Made by a program: the position numbers and the translations under genes | Part shown: positions 5,959 through 6,197 of the stretch, one piece after another | How the letters are laid out: the number at the start of each line of letters is the position of its first letter | Position numbering within the stretch: the stretch's first letter is position 1 | NCBI GenBank assembly: GCA_035524095.1 | Contig: DATKPK010000035.1 | Coordinates: forward strand, 1 to 6,197 | Source: DATJUF01 sp035524095 | Lineage (GTDB): Bacteria > Desulfobacterota > Binatia > Binatales > Binataceae | Direction of reading: 5' to 3' | Length of the DNA: 6,197 nt | The notes under the pieces: model-generated | Databases searched by the model: none | What the model saw: only the letters and a program-made list of their open reading frames with translations | Told to the model about the DNA's origin: nothing

Positions 5959-6197
5959 ATGGAAGAGTTGATCTATGTTCCCGGCGCCGTCGCGACACTG
6001 ACGGTGAATCGTCCGAAGGCGCTCAATGCGTTGAATCGCGCGGTGCTCGAAGGCCTAGCGCAGGTATTAAGTGAAATTCGTAACGACAACGCGGTGCGCG
6101 TGCTGATTGTGACCGGCGGGGGCGATCGGGCGTTCGTGGCGGGCGCGGATATCGCGGCAATGGCGGAAATGGGCGTCAGCGAGGGCCTCGAATTCGG
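5959..6197 (+). CDS. Enoyl-CoA hydratase/isomerase (crotonase) family, N-terminal part, cut by window edge
   Basis: The frame runs open from ATG 5959 to the right edge (79 complete codons). 'VATLTVNRPKALNALN' (11-26) is the typical crotonase N-terminal strand and NRP motif, and 'GGGDRAFVAGADIAAM' (53-68) is the CoA-binding segment that supplies one half of the oxyanion hole ('AGADI'). The catalytic glutamates of true hydratases lie further downstream and cannot be checked, so hydratase, isomerase or another crotonase activity remains open. The enzyme would act on acyl-CoA in the cytoplasm, for example in beta-oxidation. The start gives about 17 residues before the NRP motif, as is usual in the family. 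GTG 5932 is in frame and would add nine residues, with no better ribosome site. The gene follows the kinase by 54 bases and is probably cotranscribed with it. Confidence 0.88.
   Translation, partial: MEELIYVPGAVATLTVNRPKALNALNRAVLEGLAQVLSEIRNDNAVRVLIVTGGGDRAFVAGADIAAMAEMGVSEGLEF

Overview
The window (about 6.2 kb, moderately high GC) looks like ordinary bacterial chromosome, with short gaps and no insertion sequence, CRISPR array, tRNA or rRNA that I can see. It holds five protein genes, two of them cut by the window edges, plus one very short ORF. A perfect 18-bp palindrome that matches the bacterial ParB-binding site parS suggests the locus lies in the origin-proximal part of a chromosome. 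The lineage cannot be fixed from the sequence. A secreted NHL-like propeller with 'GSNGNVAPIA' repeats, a UbiB/AarF kinase, a crotonase and a pentameric channel together suggest an uncultivated soil-type Gram-negative bacterium (Binatota, Acidobacteriota or a deltaproteobacterial relative). That is a guess of low confidence.

Minus strand, right to left: a 12-TM major facilitator transporter (4395-3034), a secreted 745-residue beta-propeller protein with 12 repeats (2927-690), then the first 162 codons of a prokaryotic pentameric ligand-gated ion channel of the GLIC/ELIC type (486 to the left edge). The channel fragment has no stop codon inside the window, so a closed-ORF search would miss it; it is recognised from its translation. 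The parS palindrome (547-564) lies about 60 bp upstream of the channel start, in the gap between propeller and channel.

Plus strand, diverging from the transporter: an ABC1/UbiB/AarF-family atypical kinase (best start GTG 4564, stop at 5904), then a 15-codon ORF that overlaps the kinase stop and carries the only strong Shine-Dalgarno in the area, then the N-terminal 79 codons of an enoyl-CoA hydratase/isomerase (5959 to the right edge). The three are probably one transcription unit, with the crotonase translated by coupling.

The kinase and crotonase fit a lipid or quinone theme. The three minus-strand genes encode a membrane transporter, an exported protein and a membrane receptor-channel, so they share an envelope location, but nothing in the sequence proves a shared pathway. 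The points most worth a second look are the channel, its altered proton-sensor position, the parS site in its leader, and the apparent ring closure of the 12-repeat propeller.
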